A stretch of 64,000 bases of DNA, taken from positions 1 to 64,000 of the forward strand of contig CAVRED010000011.1 in assembly GCA_963719975.1 (NCBI GenBank). Reading direction: 5' to 3'. Position numbers and translations under genes: made by a program. Below the pieces are notes generated by a model. It saw only the letters and a program-made list of their open reading frames with translations. It was not told the DNA's origin and did not search any database. Positions 29,156-40,617 of the stretch are shown here, one piece after another. This DNA comes from Poindextera sp963719975 (lineage in GTDB: Bacteria; Pseudomonadota; Alphaproteobacteria; Caulobacterales; Caulobacteraceae). Position 1 is the first letter of the stretch; every line of letters begins with the position of its first letter.

Positions 29156-29821
29156 TCAGGATAGCGCGTTCCGGGCCGCCGCCGCCATGGCGAAGGGGCT
29201 GAGCGCCGCGGCCGCGAGCCCGTAGGCCGAAAGCAGAAGAAGGGGCGTGCGCCAATCGAGGCCCGCGGCGAAGGCCTCGATCGCGCCGGCCCCGAAGATC
29301 ACCGGCGGCGTGAACAGGGGCAGCACGATTAGTGCGATGAGGACGCCGCCACGCCGGCTGCCGAGCGAGAGCGCCGCCCCTATGCCGCCGACGAAGGCGA
29401 AGCCAAGGCCCCCGACCAGGCCCGCCGCGATCGTGACCGGCGCCAGCCGCCAGGGCGCGCCGAGCGCGGCCAGGATCACCGGGGCGGCGAACGCCAGCGG
29501 CGCCTGGGTCGAGATCCATTGCGCGATAGCCTTGGCGAAGGCGACGAGTTCCAGCGGCGCGGGGCCGAGCGCGATGAGGTCGAGCGCCCCGTCTTCGTAG
29601 TCGCGCTCGAACATGCGCTCGAGGGAGATCAGAGAGGCCAGCGCCAGGACCAGCCAGGCGATCCCAGGGGCGGCCTGAGCTAGGCGGGGCGCATCGGCGC
29701 CGAGCGCCAAAGGCATGAGGCTCGAGATGGCGACGAAGAAGCCGAGCGCCAGCAGCGGTCCCCCGCCGCCGGCCCAGCTCAGCGACAGCTCCCGGCGCAG
29801 GATGATGGCGAGGCCGCTCAC
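29156..29821 (-). CDS. ccmB: heme exporter protein CcmB
   Basis: Membrane subunit of the CcmAB ABC module that drives release of holo-CcmE. The GTG at 29821 overlaps the ccmA stop (GTGA). The 221-residue product has LAIILRRELSLSWAGGGGPL, then ALASLISLERMFERDYEDGA and LDLIALGPAPLELVAFAKA, which are family signatures, and four further hydrophobic stretches. The frame is intact. Confidence 0.94.
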   Translation of the reverse strand: MSGLAIILRRELSLSWAGGGGPLLALGFFVAISSLMPLALGADAPRLAQAAPGIAWLVLALASLISLERMFERDYEDGALDLIALGPAPLELVAFAKAIAQWISTQAPLAFAAPVILAALGAPWRLAPVTIAAGLVGGLGFAFVGGIGAALSLGSRRGGVLIALIVLPLFTPPVIFGAGAIEAFAAGLDWRTPLLLLSAYGLAAAALSPFAMAAAARNALS

Positions 29822-30432
29822 GCCGCGATCTCGATCGTGCGGCTCTTCACCGGCAGCGGGTCGTGCGCCGCGGCCAAGATCAACCCGCCGCGGGCGAGAT
29901 GCTCGGTCAGGAGGTCGCCGAAGCGGGCGCGCTGGACGCGGTCGAGCGGGGCCAGGGGCTCGTCGAGCAGCCAGAGGTCGCGCGGACTTGCGCTCAATCG
30001 AACCAGCGCCAGCCGCCGGCGCTGTCCGGCCGACAGTTTGCGCACCTGCAGGCCGAGCAGCGCGTTCAGCCCCATCCGGGCGCATGCCGCCCGCGCGGAG
30101 TCGGCCGAGCCGCCGGTCCAGAGCACCTGGAACAGCACCTCGTCCCACGCGCCGCGGGCGGTCTTCAACCCGTCCTGATGGCCGATCAGGTGCGCCTCCC
30201 GGGCGATGGCGTCCTCGAGCGGGACTTGGCCCGCATCGCCCTCGATCGCGATGCTCCCGGCCAGCGGGCGAATGAGCCCTGCAACGGCGCGGAGCAGGCT
30301 GGTCTTGCCTGCGCCGTTAGGGCCGGTCAGCACCACCGCCTCGCCGGCGGCGACGTCGAGGTCGAGCCCCTCGAGCAGCACGCGGTCGCCGCGGCCCAGC
30401 GCGAGCGAACGGATCGCGAGTCCCTTGATCAT
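29818..30432 (-). CDS. ccmA: heme exporter ATP-binding protein CcmA
   Basis: ATPase of the Ccm system I cytochrome c maturation complex. The 204-residue frame has Walker A VLTGPNGAGKTSLLRAVAGL, a Q-loop region (LIGHQDGLKTARGAWD), the signature VRKLSAGQRRRLALVRL and Walker B LWLLDEPLAPLD. The switch His is in LILAAAHDPLP. It is the first gene of ccmABCD-ccmG and is divergent from acnA. The 160-base spacer to acnA must hold both promoters; I see no clear motif in it. Confidence 0.95.
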   Translation of the reverse strand: MIKGLAIRSLALGRGDRVLLEGLDLDVAAGEAVVLTGPNGAGKTSLLRAVAGLIRPLAGSIAIEGDAGQVPLEDAIAREAHLIGHQDGLKTARGAWDEVLFQVLWTGGSADSARAACARMGLNALLGLQVRKLSAGQRRRLALVRLSASPRDLWLLDEPLAPLDRVQRARFGDLLTEHLARGGLILAAAHDPLPVKSRTIEIAA

Positions 30433-30594
30433 CTTGGGTCCGCTTCGTGGACGAGCCGTGACGCGGGGGCTATGAGGAGCGCGGCCGTGCGGGGCTCACG
30501 CGGCGCGAGGCTGGACGCTGTGTGTCCTTCCTTCAATGCGCGCGATCCCGCGACCGGTTTTCGGGCGGCCCAGAGCAGAGAAAGGCGTCCTTCC

Positions 30595-33288
<2,694 letters not shown>

Positions 33289-33362
33289 GCGCTGCGGAAG
33301 AGGGCGACGGGCTCACGGCCTCGTGAGACGCGCGGCCGTGGAAAAGCCGGTTAATTGAGCCG

Positions 33363-34064
33363 ATGCGAAAAGCCGCGCTTGCCCTTCTCTTCAGCGTCGC
33401 GTTGGCGGCGGCGGGGCGAGCCGGCGCCGCCTCGCCGCACGCAACCGTGCTCGTCGAACTCTTCACGAGCCAGGGCTGCTCGTCCTGCGTCAAGTCGGGC
33501 GCGCTGATCAGCGCGCTCGACCAGCGGCCGCACGTGCTCGCGCTGACCTTCCCGGTCGACTACTGGGACTATCTCGGCTGGCGCGACACCCTGGCCAAGC
33601 CCGAGTTCGCCGAGCGGCAGAGGCTCTACATGCGCGCGCTCGCTTTGCGCGACGTCTATACGCCCCAGGTCGTCGTCGACGGGCGGCTGCAGGCGGCCGC
33701 AGTCGACCGCGAGGCGGTCGAGAAGCTGATCCGCACCGCCGAGCGCGAACAGGCGGCGGCGCCGCGCACGCAACTGACCAAGGGGCGGCTGGTCATCCAC
33801 GCGGGCGATGCCCCCGCCGGCGGCGCCAGCGTCTGGCTCGTCCGCTACGAGCCCGGCGATCAGTCGGTGAAGGTGCTGGCTGGCGACAACCGCGGTCAGA
33901 CGGTGGTGGAGCACAACGTCGTGCGCGAACTCGTGCGGCTGGGCTCATGGCGCGGCGCCTCGCAGACCTTCCGCTTGCGGGCGCCGGATGATCGCGACCT
34001 GAAGACCGTGGTGATCATCCAGGGACTGCGCAGCGGGCGCGTTCTGGCGCTTGCCGGATTCTGA
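33363..34064 (+). CDS. DUF1223 secreted thioredoxin-like protein
   Basis: A 233-residue exported protein of the DUF1223 family. It has a signal peptide (MRKAALALLFSVALAAAGRA), then TVLVELFTSQGCSSCVKSGA with a CSSC dithiol in a thioredoxin-like fold. LTFPVDYWDYLGWRDTLAKP and YTPQVVVDGRLQAAAVDREA are family signatures. The C-terminal half is beta-rich (GASVWLVRYEPGD). The function is unknown; a periplasmic redox role is inferred from the CxxC. It follows acnA by 74 bases, perhaps in the same transcript, and ends at a strong terminator. Confidence 0.88.
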   Translation: MRKAALALLFSVALAAAGRAGAASPHATVLVELFTSQGCSSCVKSGALISALDQRPHVLALTFPVDYWDYLGWRDTLAKPEFAERQRLYMRALALRDVYTPQVVVDGRLQAAAVDREAVEKLIRTAEREQAAAPRTQLTKGRLVIHAGDAPAGGASVWLVRYEPGDQSVKVLAGDNRGQTVVEHNVVRELVRLGSWRGASQTFRLRAPDDRDLKTVVIIQGLRSGRVLALAGF

Positions 34065-34089
34065 GGTCTCGCGTCTCGGACAAAAGAAT

Positions 34090-34130
34090 AGCCCGCGCGG
34101 CCAGAGGGGGGCGTTTTGGCCGCGCGGGCT
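34090..34130 (+). terminator. strong intrinsic terminator after the DUF1223 gene
   Basis: A perfect 13-bp stem: AGCCCGCGCGGCC (34090-34102) with GGCCGCGCGGGCT (34118-34130), followed by TCTGTTCTTCTTCTC on the plus strand. Confidence 0.9.
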
Positions 34131-34353
34131 TCTGTTCTTCTTCTCAACGCCGGCCGCTCTTGCCCAGGACCCGGGGGGCTGGGGGGCTGTTCAGATTCCG
34201 GAACATCCGGGGCCGAACGACCGACGCAGAGGAATTTCGCCGGGCAACCGGGCGCGTCAGCGTCGGAAATAAGGTCATTTCGTGGCGGTGGCGCGCGGCG
34301 CCAGCGAGGCGCCCTCTCGCGGGACGCCCGTTTGCCGACTATTGATTCGCCTG

Positions 34354-34689
34354 ATGAGTTTTGATGTGGGTCCCGAGACCCGGGCTGTTCCCCTGGTCTT
34401 CTTCGAGCGGCGCGAGCTCGACCGGCTGCTCCGCCTCTATGGTTCGAGGGTCGCGGCCGGCGAATGGCGCGACTACGCCATCGACGGGCTGAGCGATTCG
34501 GCGGTGTTCTCGGTCTACCGCCGCGCCTCCGAGGCGCCCGCCTATCGCATCGAGAAACGGCCGGCGCTGGCGCGCCGCCAGGGGCAGTGGGCGATCGTCG
34601 GCCAGAACGGCCAGGTCCTGAAGCGCGGTCGCGAGCTCGAGGCCGTCCTACGCTTCTTCGACCGGGGCCGGTTCCGGGTCGTCAAGTAG
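34354..34689 (+). CDS. DUF2794 family protein
   Basis: A 111-residue cytoplasmic protein typical of alphaproteobacteria. VPLVFFERRELDRLLRLYGS, then WRDYAIDGLSDSAVFSVYRR and AYRIEKRPALARRQGQWAIV match the DUF2794 pattern. The end is LEAVLRFFDRGRFRVVK. I used the ATG at 34354 because the upstream extension is unrelated to the family. The function is unknown. It converges with, and slightly overlaps, the DUF4037 gene. Confidence 0.85.
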   Translation: MSFDVGPETRAVPLVFFERRELDRLLRLYGSRVAAGEWRDYAIDGLSDSAVFSVYRRASEAPAYRIEKRPALARRQGQWAIVGQNGQVLKRGRELEAVLRFFDRGRFRVVK

Positions 34690-35750
34690 CGCCGCCATCG
34701 CTCGCCTGGCGCGGTGCCGGCGCCTCGATCACCGGGGTGGCGTCGGTCACCTGATCAAGCCCGCCGATCACCGGCAACGCGCGCAGCGTCGGGTCGTCGA
34801 TCGTCGCCATCAGCGCCGCGATCATCGCCTCGCTATTGACCACGCTGAACGGCCGTTCGTGGAAGCGCTCGATGCGGGGTGGGATCGCGCCCGGCACGCC
34901 GCGGGCCAGCTGCAGCTCGCCGAGCGCGAAGGCCGCTTCCGCCAACGCCGCGTCGCGGGTCCGCCAGTCGGCGGCGTCGAGCACGGCGTCCAGTTTCGGC
35001 CCGATGTCGGCGGCGCAGGGAAGTGCGGCGAAGGCGGTCCCGAACCACTTCGAATAGGGCGCGTAGCGGCCCTCGATCAGGAACGCGAGCCGCATCAGGT
35101 CGCGCACCAGGCGCGCGGCGATCACGCGCGAGCCGCGCTCGTCGCCGACGAGCCCGTTTCGCCCCACGAAGGGCTGCTCCTCGGCGAGGCGCCGCCACTG
35201 GCCGGCCAGCTTGTAGAGCCAGACATCGCGCGGGAAGCGGCTCAGCCGCGCGCGCTCGGCCGTCAGACGGCCGTCGTCGTCATGGAAGACGGCGCCGGCG
35301 GTCATCGCGATCAGCCGCTGTTCGGCGAGGCCCAGCCAGCCCAGGTTGTCGCGCGGCTCTCCCGGCCGAAGCCCGACCCAAGAGGCGAGCGCATGGTCGA
35401 GCGTCCACACTTCGAGACCATGCCGGATGTCGCCGCGCGCGCCCTGGCTGTGCGGCGCAGGATGCGGCCGGTTGGCCATGCCGATCGGGTGGCCGAGAAA
35501 GGTCGCCGGCGCCGCGTCGGCGAAGGCGGCGACCAGCGCGATCGGCGTCCGCAGCGAACGCCGCTTCGTCGACGAACACCTGCACGCGCGGACCCCAGTT
35601 GTGGTCCTGCGACATCGCATCGTCGAAGCCGAGCAGCTCCGAGCCATAGCCCAGCAGGGCGGCGGCGTGCGGCAGGCCCGGCGCGGCTGTCGCCAGCCAT
35701 GGGCGCACCAGCTCCTCATAGAACCGCTGCGAGAGCTCGATCCCCTGCAT
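34682..35750 (-). CDS. DUF4037 domain protein, nucleotidyltransferase-like (one frame slip)
   Basis: Large soluble protein of about 355 residues. It starts MQGIELSQRFYEELVRPWLA and AALLGYGSELLGFDDAMSQD with HNWGPRVQVFVDE. The GYGSE...D...DHNWGPR pattern resembles the nucleotidyltransferase core of DUF4037 proteins. A slip near 35555 leads into the second frame: ATFLGHPIGMANRPHPAPHS, IRHGLEVWTLDHALASWVG, RFPRDVWLYKLAGQWRRLAE and MRLAFLIEGRYAPYSKWFGT. The function is unproven; nucleotide transfer to a small molecule is inferred from the fold. A terminator lies just upstream. Confidence 0.82.
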
Positions 35751-35769
35751 GGGCGGTCCCCTTACAAGC

Positions 35770-35797
35770 AAAAGCCCCGGCGGTCGCCCGCCGGGGC
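35770..35797 (-). terminator. intrinsic terminator after the Bax-inhibitor gene
   Basis: A perfect 10-bp stem, GCCCCGGCGG (35774-35783) with CCGCCGGGGC (35788-35797), 4-nt loop. It is followed on the minus strand by TTTTGCTTG. Confidence 0.87.
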
Positions 35798-35826
35798 CAT
35801 CTGGTTGCGGATCCGAAACCTTTGCC

Positions 35827-36588
35827 CTAGCGGCGCGCGCCCATCAGCCGCAGCAGGAAGAGGAAGAGGTTGAGGAAGTCGAGGTAGAGGCTCAGCGCGC
35901 CGTAGTTGGTCGCCACGCCCATCGCCGCCTGGTCGCCGCCGAGCTGGTAGTAGGTCAGCTTCAGCCGCTGGGTGTCGAAGGCGATCAAGCCCGGCGAAGA
36001 TGAGCACGCCGATCACGTTGATCACGAAGTGCATGCGCCGGCGACAGCACGAACATGTTGATGATCGAGGCGATGATCAGCCCGAACAGGCCGATCGATC
36101 AGGAAGCTGCCGAAACCGGTCAGGTCGCGCTTGGTCGTGTAGCCGATCAGGCTGAGGGCGCCGAACGAGCCGCGGCGGTGATCAGGAAGGTCATGAAGAT
36201 CGAGGCGCCGGTGTAGAGCAGCGACCATGATGCCCAGCGACGCGCCGAACAGCACCACGACCGACCAGTAGACGATCCCGCTCGACCGCGGGCTCTGCTT
36301 GAAGGCGAATCGGCCGAGCAGCAGCACCGGCAGCGGCGCGATCGCCACGATCAAGCCAAGCAGCGTGTAGGTTTCAGCCATCCCGCGCGGCGTCATGACC
36401 TGCTGGAACATCAGGTCGCGCACGGCCGGGACGGAGGAGGTGACGTAGGCCAGAGCGGCCGAGATCAGCAGGCCAAGGCCCACCTTGTTATAAACGCCGA
36501 GCATGAACGCGCGCAGGCCCGCGTCGACCGCCATGTCGGCGGCGCCCGCCTGGGCGGGGCGCGGATAGTCGCGGTTGAAGTCGCTCAT
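35827..36588 (-). CDS. Bax inhibitor-1/YccA family membrane protein (several frame slips)
   Basis: Seven-helix inner-membrane protein of the BI-1 family, about 253 residues. It begins MSDFNRDYPRPAQAGAADMA and FMLGVYNKVGLGLLISAALA, then YTLLGLIVAIAPLPVLLLGR and GIVYWSVVVLFGASLGIMVA. From about 36230 to 35990 the frame slips several times while family pieces continue (SFGALSLIGYTTKRDLTGFG, then LIAFDTQRLKLTYY). The end LYLDFLNLFLFLLRLMGARR stops at 35827-35829. The family includes modulators of FtsH proteolysis and pH-sensitive calcium leak channels; which applies here is unknown. Confidence 0.87.
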
Positions 36589-36721
36589 CGAGAACCGATC
36601 CTTGCAATGGCGCCCATGGATGGGCGCGCGGCTAGATATCGGCAAGGATGCGCCGGCCCGCAAGGCCGGGCAAGCCGTATCGGCGCTGGCCTTCCGCGCG
36701 GCGTTGCAAGGGATTGAAGGC

Positions 36722-37266
36722 ATGATCCGCCTCTTCGCCGCCCTCGCTGTTCCACCTGAAATCGGCGAGACGCTGCGCGCGCCGCCAGCAGGGGCTGCCC
36801 GGGCGCGCGCTGGCGGCCGCTGGAAAGCCTGCACATCACGCTCCGCTTCTTCGGCGGGGTCAGCGAAACGACCGCGGACGACCTCGACGCCGAGCTTGGC
36901 CAGGTCAGGGGCGCGCCGGTCTCGGTGGCGCTGGAGGGCGTCGGGGCCTTCGACGAAGCGGGCGCCGTGCGCGCGGTCTGGGCGGGGGTCGCGCCCGACC
37001 CGGCGCTCGAGCAGCTGGCGCGCCGCTGCGAGCGGGCCGCGAGGCGAGCGGGCCTGAAGCCGGACGCCCGGGCGTGGAGGCCGCATCTTACGCTTGCCTA
37101 CCTGAGCCGCGGCGAGCCGGCCCGCGTCGCGGCCTGGATCCAGGCGCAGGGTGCGCTACGCGCGCCGCCGTTCGCCTGCCGCTCATTCGGCCTCTATTCC
37201 AGCTGGCTCGGCGGGGAGGCCTCGCACTACCGTCTCGAGCGCTCCTATCCCCTGACGGGTGGGTGA
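36722..37266 (+). CDS. thpR: RNA 2',3'-cyclic phosphodiesterase (one frame slip)
   Basis: 2H phosphoesterase formerly called 2'-5' RNA ligase. It opens MIRLFAALAVPPEIGETLR. A slip near 36800 leads to the frame reading ESLHITLRFFGGVSETTADD with the first HxT, then VALEGVGAFDEAGAVRAVWA and WRPHLTLAYLSRGEP with the second HxT. The end is GLYSSWLGGEASHYRLERSY. Both catalytic HxT motifs are present. The ATG at 36722 is the natural family start. It is divergent from the Bax-inhibitor gene. Confidence 0.9.
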
Positions 37267-37862
37267 GCACCATGCGCTGGCGCGTCCAGAGCCGGGGCGA
37301 AGCCGAGACCGACCTGACCCGCGCAACCTGTTAACGTCGTTGGGCGGCGGCGAGCGGCCGACGGCTCTCGCGTTCCCACCCGGGCGCCCCAATTTCAGGC
37401 ATCGCGGCCCTTCGGCGCCCGACTGAGGGCGCCCGATCGCAGCGCCGGACCGGCGTCTTCGGCAGGGCGATCGCGTCGTCCGCCAGGTAGCAACGGCGCG
37501 TCGCGTCAGCAGCGAGCGCGGTCTTTCACTCCGCGGCGAACAGGTCAGCGAATGCGACGCGCGGTGTTCATCCCGTGGAAGCTGTCATCCGTGCATCTGA
37601 TTTGCCGCCGTTACTGGACGACGATTCATCATTCCCGTGTTCGATTTGACGAATCACGCTCATCATGCCGCCTTCTCTGGCGCCGGCCTTGCAGCGGCTC
37701 ACGATATGGTCGACGCGACGTTCGAAGAGGAACCGCAGATTGCGACGGCGCGCCGTCCTAACAAGCGTGGCGTAAACGACACGGCCGGAAATTATTTTTC
37801 TTTTCATCTTTGGCCGGGATGGTTATCCAACCGTCAGTTCCGGTCCGGGGGAGACCCAGCAT
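37267..37862 (+). other. 595-base region without a recognisable gene
   Basis: Short open frames exist here on both strands, but none has a family motif, a ribosome binding site or convincing codon use. Composition becomes less GC-rich toward the right end (GGAAATTATTTTTCTTTTCA near 37789), which probably holds the promoter of the CHAP gene. An RNA gene cannot be excluded, but I see no tRNA fold or terminator. Confidence 0.5.
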
Positions 37863-38519
37863 ATGCGTAAGGGGACAAGGGCCGTTCTCGGCTCGGTTGC
37901 CGCGGCGTTCGTGATTGCGGCGAGCGCGGGTCAGGCCCAGGCCGCCGACTATTGGCAGTGCGTTCCGTTCGCGCGGATGATCTCCGGCATCCAGATCTTC
38001 GGCGACGCTTGGACCTGGTGGAAGCAGGCCGCCGGCAAGTACGCGCAAGGCTTCGCGCCCAAGGCCGGGGCCGTCCTGGTGTTCAAGCCCAACGGCGTGA
38101 TGGACAAGGGGCACGTCGCGGTGGTCAGCCAGGTGCTCACCGATCGCGTCATCCAGGTCACCCAGGCGAACTGGTCGATCATCGACGGCCGGCGCGGTCA
38201 GGTCGAGCGTGACGTCACCGTGGTCGACGTCTCCCCCGCGGGCGACTGGAGCCAGGTCAAGGTCTGGTACGACCCGGTCCGCGATCTCGGCAAGACCGTC
38301 TATCCGACTTACGGATTCATCTATCAGACCACCCAGTCGGCTGCGGCGAACGCGGCCGAGACCGCGGTCAGGACCGTCGCGCAGACGGCGATGAACCAGC
38401 TGACCGCGGCCGTGCCGGCGTCGAACGCCAACCCGGCGCATGCGCTGGCCCAGGCGGCCGGCTCCACCGACCAGATCAGCGCGCTGATCCAGGCCGCGAC
38501 CGGGTCCGACAACCACTAG
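37863..38519 (+). CDS. secreted CHAP-domain amidase/peptidase-like protein
   Basis: A 218-residue exported protein. The signal peptide (MRKGTRAVLGSVAAAFVIAA, cleaved about residue 27) is followed by a CHAP domain. Cys33 is in ADYWQCVPFARMISGI, His84 in NGVMDKGHVAVVSQVL, and a third polar residue, Asn103, in TQANWS: the usual Cys-His-Asn arrangement. Residues about 155-218 are an Ala/Thr-rich tail without a known fold. CHAP enzymes cut peptidoglycan cross-links or crosswise amides, so a cell-wall role is likely. It is flanked by gene-free DNA and ends at a hairpin, so it is a single-gene unit. Confidence 0.88.
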   Translation: MRKGTRAVLGSVAAAFVIAASAGQAQAADYWQCVPFARMISGIQIFGDAWTWWKQAAGKYAQGFAPKAGAVLVFKPNGVMDKGHVAVVSQVLTDRVIQVTQANWSIIDGRRGQVERDVTVVDVSPAGDWSQVKVWYDPVRDLGKTVYPTYGFIYQTTQSAAANAAETAVRTVAQTAMNQLTAAVPASNANPAHALAQAAGSTDQISALIQAATGSDNH

Positions 38520-38544
38520 GCTTCGCGTTGCGGCCGGAGAAGAA

Positions 38545-38569
38545 GGGCGGCTCTGAAGTGGAGCCGCCC
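38545..38569 (+). terminator. probable terminator after the CHAP gene
   Basis: A perfect 9-bp stem: GGGCGGCTC (38545-38553) with GAGCCGCCC (38561-38569), 7-nt loop. The T-tract after it is weak (AGGTTTGC). It lies between the convergent CHAP gene and phyR; the other 190 bases of this spacer show nothing else. Confidence 0.65.
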
Positions 38570-38757
38570 AGGTTTGCATCATCGAGCAAAGGGTTGCGGA
38601 GACGGCTGGCTGGCTGTCACCAGCCTCAAGTCGGGGGGGCGTCGCCGCCTCCGCAAGGCTGGAAACGGCCTTCGCCCAGGTCGGGTTCCACGAGTGACTC
38701 GATTATTCCCTCGCCGCCGGCGTCGCGAACCGGAACGCGGTCGGTCGAGGGCGGGCC

Positions 38758-39565
38758 CTATGCGGCCGTCTGCTTGTCGCGCGCTGGATGGAAGAACAGC
38801 GCCTGGCCGATCGCCGCCTTCACCGTCTCGGGCTGGAAGGGCTTGGTGATCAGGAAGGTCGGCTCCGGCCGCTCGCCGGTCAGCAGCCGCTCGGGGAAGG
38901 CGGTGATGAAGATCACGGGGACGTCGAAGCGGCTCAGGATCTCGCGCACCGCGTCGACGCCGGAGGATCCGTCGGCGAGCTGAATGTCGGCCAGCACCAG
39001 GCCCGGCCGGCGCGGCCCGCCGCCTCGATCGCCTCGGCGTGGGTGGCGGCGATGCCGACCACGTCGTGGCCGAGCTCGCGCGCCAGCGCCTCGATGTCGG
39101 CGGCGATCACCGGCTCGTCCTCGATGATGAGCACGTCTGTGGCGAGCTCGGCGTCGATCTCGCTTCTGCGCGGTGGCGATCAACTGCTCCACCTCCGCGA
39201 AGTCGCAAGTCCAGGATCTGAGCGGCCTCGCTCGGCGTGAAACCCTCGAGCGCGGTGAGCAGGAAGGCCTGCCGCGACCTCGGCGCGATTCTCAGCAGGC
39301 GCGCCGAGGCGTTGTCCGCTCGCCGCGCCTCGGCCTCGTCAGGGCGGTCTTCCAGCTGCGCGCCGGTCGACCCCCAGATCGTGTGGAACACGTGATAGAG
39401 CGCGACGCGCGGGCTCTTGTCCGGGTCCAGCGCGCGCTCGCCGGCCGCGAGGGCCTCCAGCGGCACGCGCACGTAGGCGTCGCCCACGTTCTGGTCGCCG
39501 GTCAGCGCGCGCGCATAGCGGCGGACGTACGGCAGGTGCGGGGCCAGCTTCGCCAGCAGACTCAT
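38758..39565 (-). CDS. phyR: general stress response regulator PhyR (frame slips)
   Basis: Anti-anti-sigma factor: phosphorylated PhyR binds NepR and frees EcfG. The N-terminal sigma-like domain starts MSLLAKLAPHLPYVRRYARA with LTGDQNVGDAYVRVPLEALA and LLTALEGFTPSEAAQILDL. Slips near 39205, 39170 and 39010 connect it to EVEQLIAT and the receiver domain (DVLIIEDEPVIAADIEALAR, LVLADIQLADGSSGVDAV with the phospho-acceptor Asp, VPVIFITAFPERL, FLITKPFQPETVK). The ATG at 39565 fits the family. It is divergent from nepR-ecfG, with an EcfG promoter about 84 bases upstream. Confidence 0.95.
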
Positions 39566-39648
39566 GAACTCCCCTCCGCGTCCAGGGCGAGGCGCTAGGG
39601 ACGTCATCACAGGATGATGGCGTCGGCGAGGCCAATGCAAGACCCTGA

Positions 39649-39673
39649 AACGCAACGCTTGGCGCTTGGTTCC
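39649..39673 (-). promoter_or_regulatory. EcfG (sigma-T type) promoter of phyR
   Basis: On the minus strand GGAAC (39673-39669), 16 bases, then CGTT (39652-39649), exactly the EcfG consensus GGAAC-N16/17-CGTT. The expected start site is near 39642, leaving a leader of about 75 bases before phyR. Confidence 0.85.
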
Positions 39674-39692
39674 CAGGCCAAGCCGGTTCCTT

Positions 39693-39718
39693 GGAACCAC
39701 AGCACGGCCTCGCGCGTT
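39693..39718 (+). promoter_or_regulatory. EcfG (sigma-T type) promoter of nepR-ecfG
   Basis: GGAAC (39693-39697), 17 bases, then CGTT (39715-39718). It points toward nepR, whose start lies about 60 bases downstream. It pairs with the divergent phyR promoter only 20 bases away. Confidence 0.87.
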
Positions 39719-39777
39719 GGCTCTCGCCGGGGATTGGTTTCGTGTGATGATGCGTGAAAACGGAGGGGGGTTAGGGC

Positions 39778-39990
39778 TTGGAACGCAGCAGTGGAGGCGG
39801 GCGCGGCCGCAAGCCGCCGGCCGCTGGCGACCCCAGGCGCGCCATCGACGAAGCGCGTCTGCGCCAGCAGGCTATCGGCGTGAAGCTGCGCCAGATGTTC
39901 GATCAGGTGGTCAACGAGCCGGTCCCGCAGGAGTTCCTCGACATCCTGCGTCGTGGCGACGAAGCCGCATCGAGGCCAGATGAAGATTGA
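39778..39990 (+). CDS. nepR: anti-sigma factor NepR
   Basis: A 70-residue anti-sigma factor that holds EcfG inactive until PhyR-P displaces it. The conserved core QQAIGVKLRQMFDQVVNEPV and PQEFLDILRRGDEA is clear; the N-terminus is disordered and basic. The start is TTG at 39778: an in-frame TAG lies at 39772-39774, no ATG follows before the core, and GAGGGGGG is seven bases upstream of the TTG. A weak start codon for an anti-sigma factor would keep its level low. The TGA lies 36 bases before the ecfG ATG. Confidence 0.92.
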   Translation: MERSSGGGRGRKPPAAGDPRRAIDEARLRQQAIGVKLRQMFDQVVNEPVPQEFLDILRRGDEAASRPDED

Positions 39991-40025
39991 GCGCGAGGCC
40001 GCGAACGGCGGCGCCAGTCCGGTCG

Positions 40026-40591
40026 ATGGAGGGGCGCTTCAAGCGTGAGCTCGTCGCGCTGATCCCGCACCTGCGCGCCTTCGCGCGCACGCTGACCGGC
40101 GACCAGGCGAGCGCCGACGACCTGGCGCAGGACGCGCTTGATGAAAGCATGGGACGCCCGCGCGAGCTATCAGATGGGCACGAACATGAAGGCCTGGACC
40201 TTCATGATCCTGCGCAACCAGTTCTACTCGGACAAACGGCGGTCCTGGCGCCAGACCCAGCTCGACCAGGAAGCGGCCGAGCGCACCTTGGTCGCCGTCG
40301 ACGACCCGCAGGCGCCCTTGGCGCTTGACGAGCTACGTCTCGCGCTTGGCGATGTTGCCGGCCGAGCAGCGCGAGGCGCTGATCCTGGTCGGCGCCGGCG
40401 GCTTCGCCTATGAGGAAGCGGCCGAGATTTGCGGCTGCGCCGTGGGCACGGTGAAGAGCCGCGTCAGTCGCGCGCGGCGGGCGCTGCATGGAATTCTCGA
40501 GACCGGCGCTTACCGGCGCGATGGCCGGGCGGCGAGCGAGGCGATGGGGGCGATCCTGGCCGCGGCCGAACAGATGGGCCAGACCCGCTAG
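40026..40591 (+). CDS. ecfG: general stress sigma factor EcfG (frame slips)
   Basis: ECF15-type sigma factor (SigT in Caulobacter). MEGRFKRELVALIPHLRAFA and RTLTGDQASADDLAQDAL lead to a slip near 40140, then MKAWDARASYQMGTNMKAWT and FMILRNQFYSDKRRSWRQ in region 2. A second slip near 40345 precedes LAMLPAEQREALILVGAGGF and AEICGCAVGTVKSRVSRARR in region 4. The ATG at 40026 matches the family N-terminus. A TTG at 39987 overlapping the nepR stop is an alternative coupled start. Its own promoter type precedes nepR, giving positive feedback. Confidence 0.93.
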
Positions 40592-40617
40592 CAGCGGCCT
40601 GTCTCGCCAAGAAAGGC

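Noticed and set aside
29863..30594. A 244-codon in-frame extension upstream of acnA, giving a 1141-residue open frame
   Set aside because: It is antisense to the intact ccmA gene, has no family resemblance, and acnA has a normal start at 30595.
33312..33327. CTCACG/CGTGAG repeat after acnA as a terminator
   Set aside because: Only six pairs and no T-tract; the DUF1223 gene may be co-transcribed.
37552..37870. Short open frames in the 37.3-37.9 kb gap on both strands
   Set aside because: No ribosome binding site, no motif, atypical composition; not enough to call a gene.
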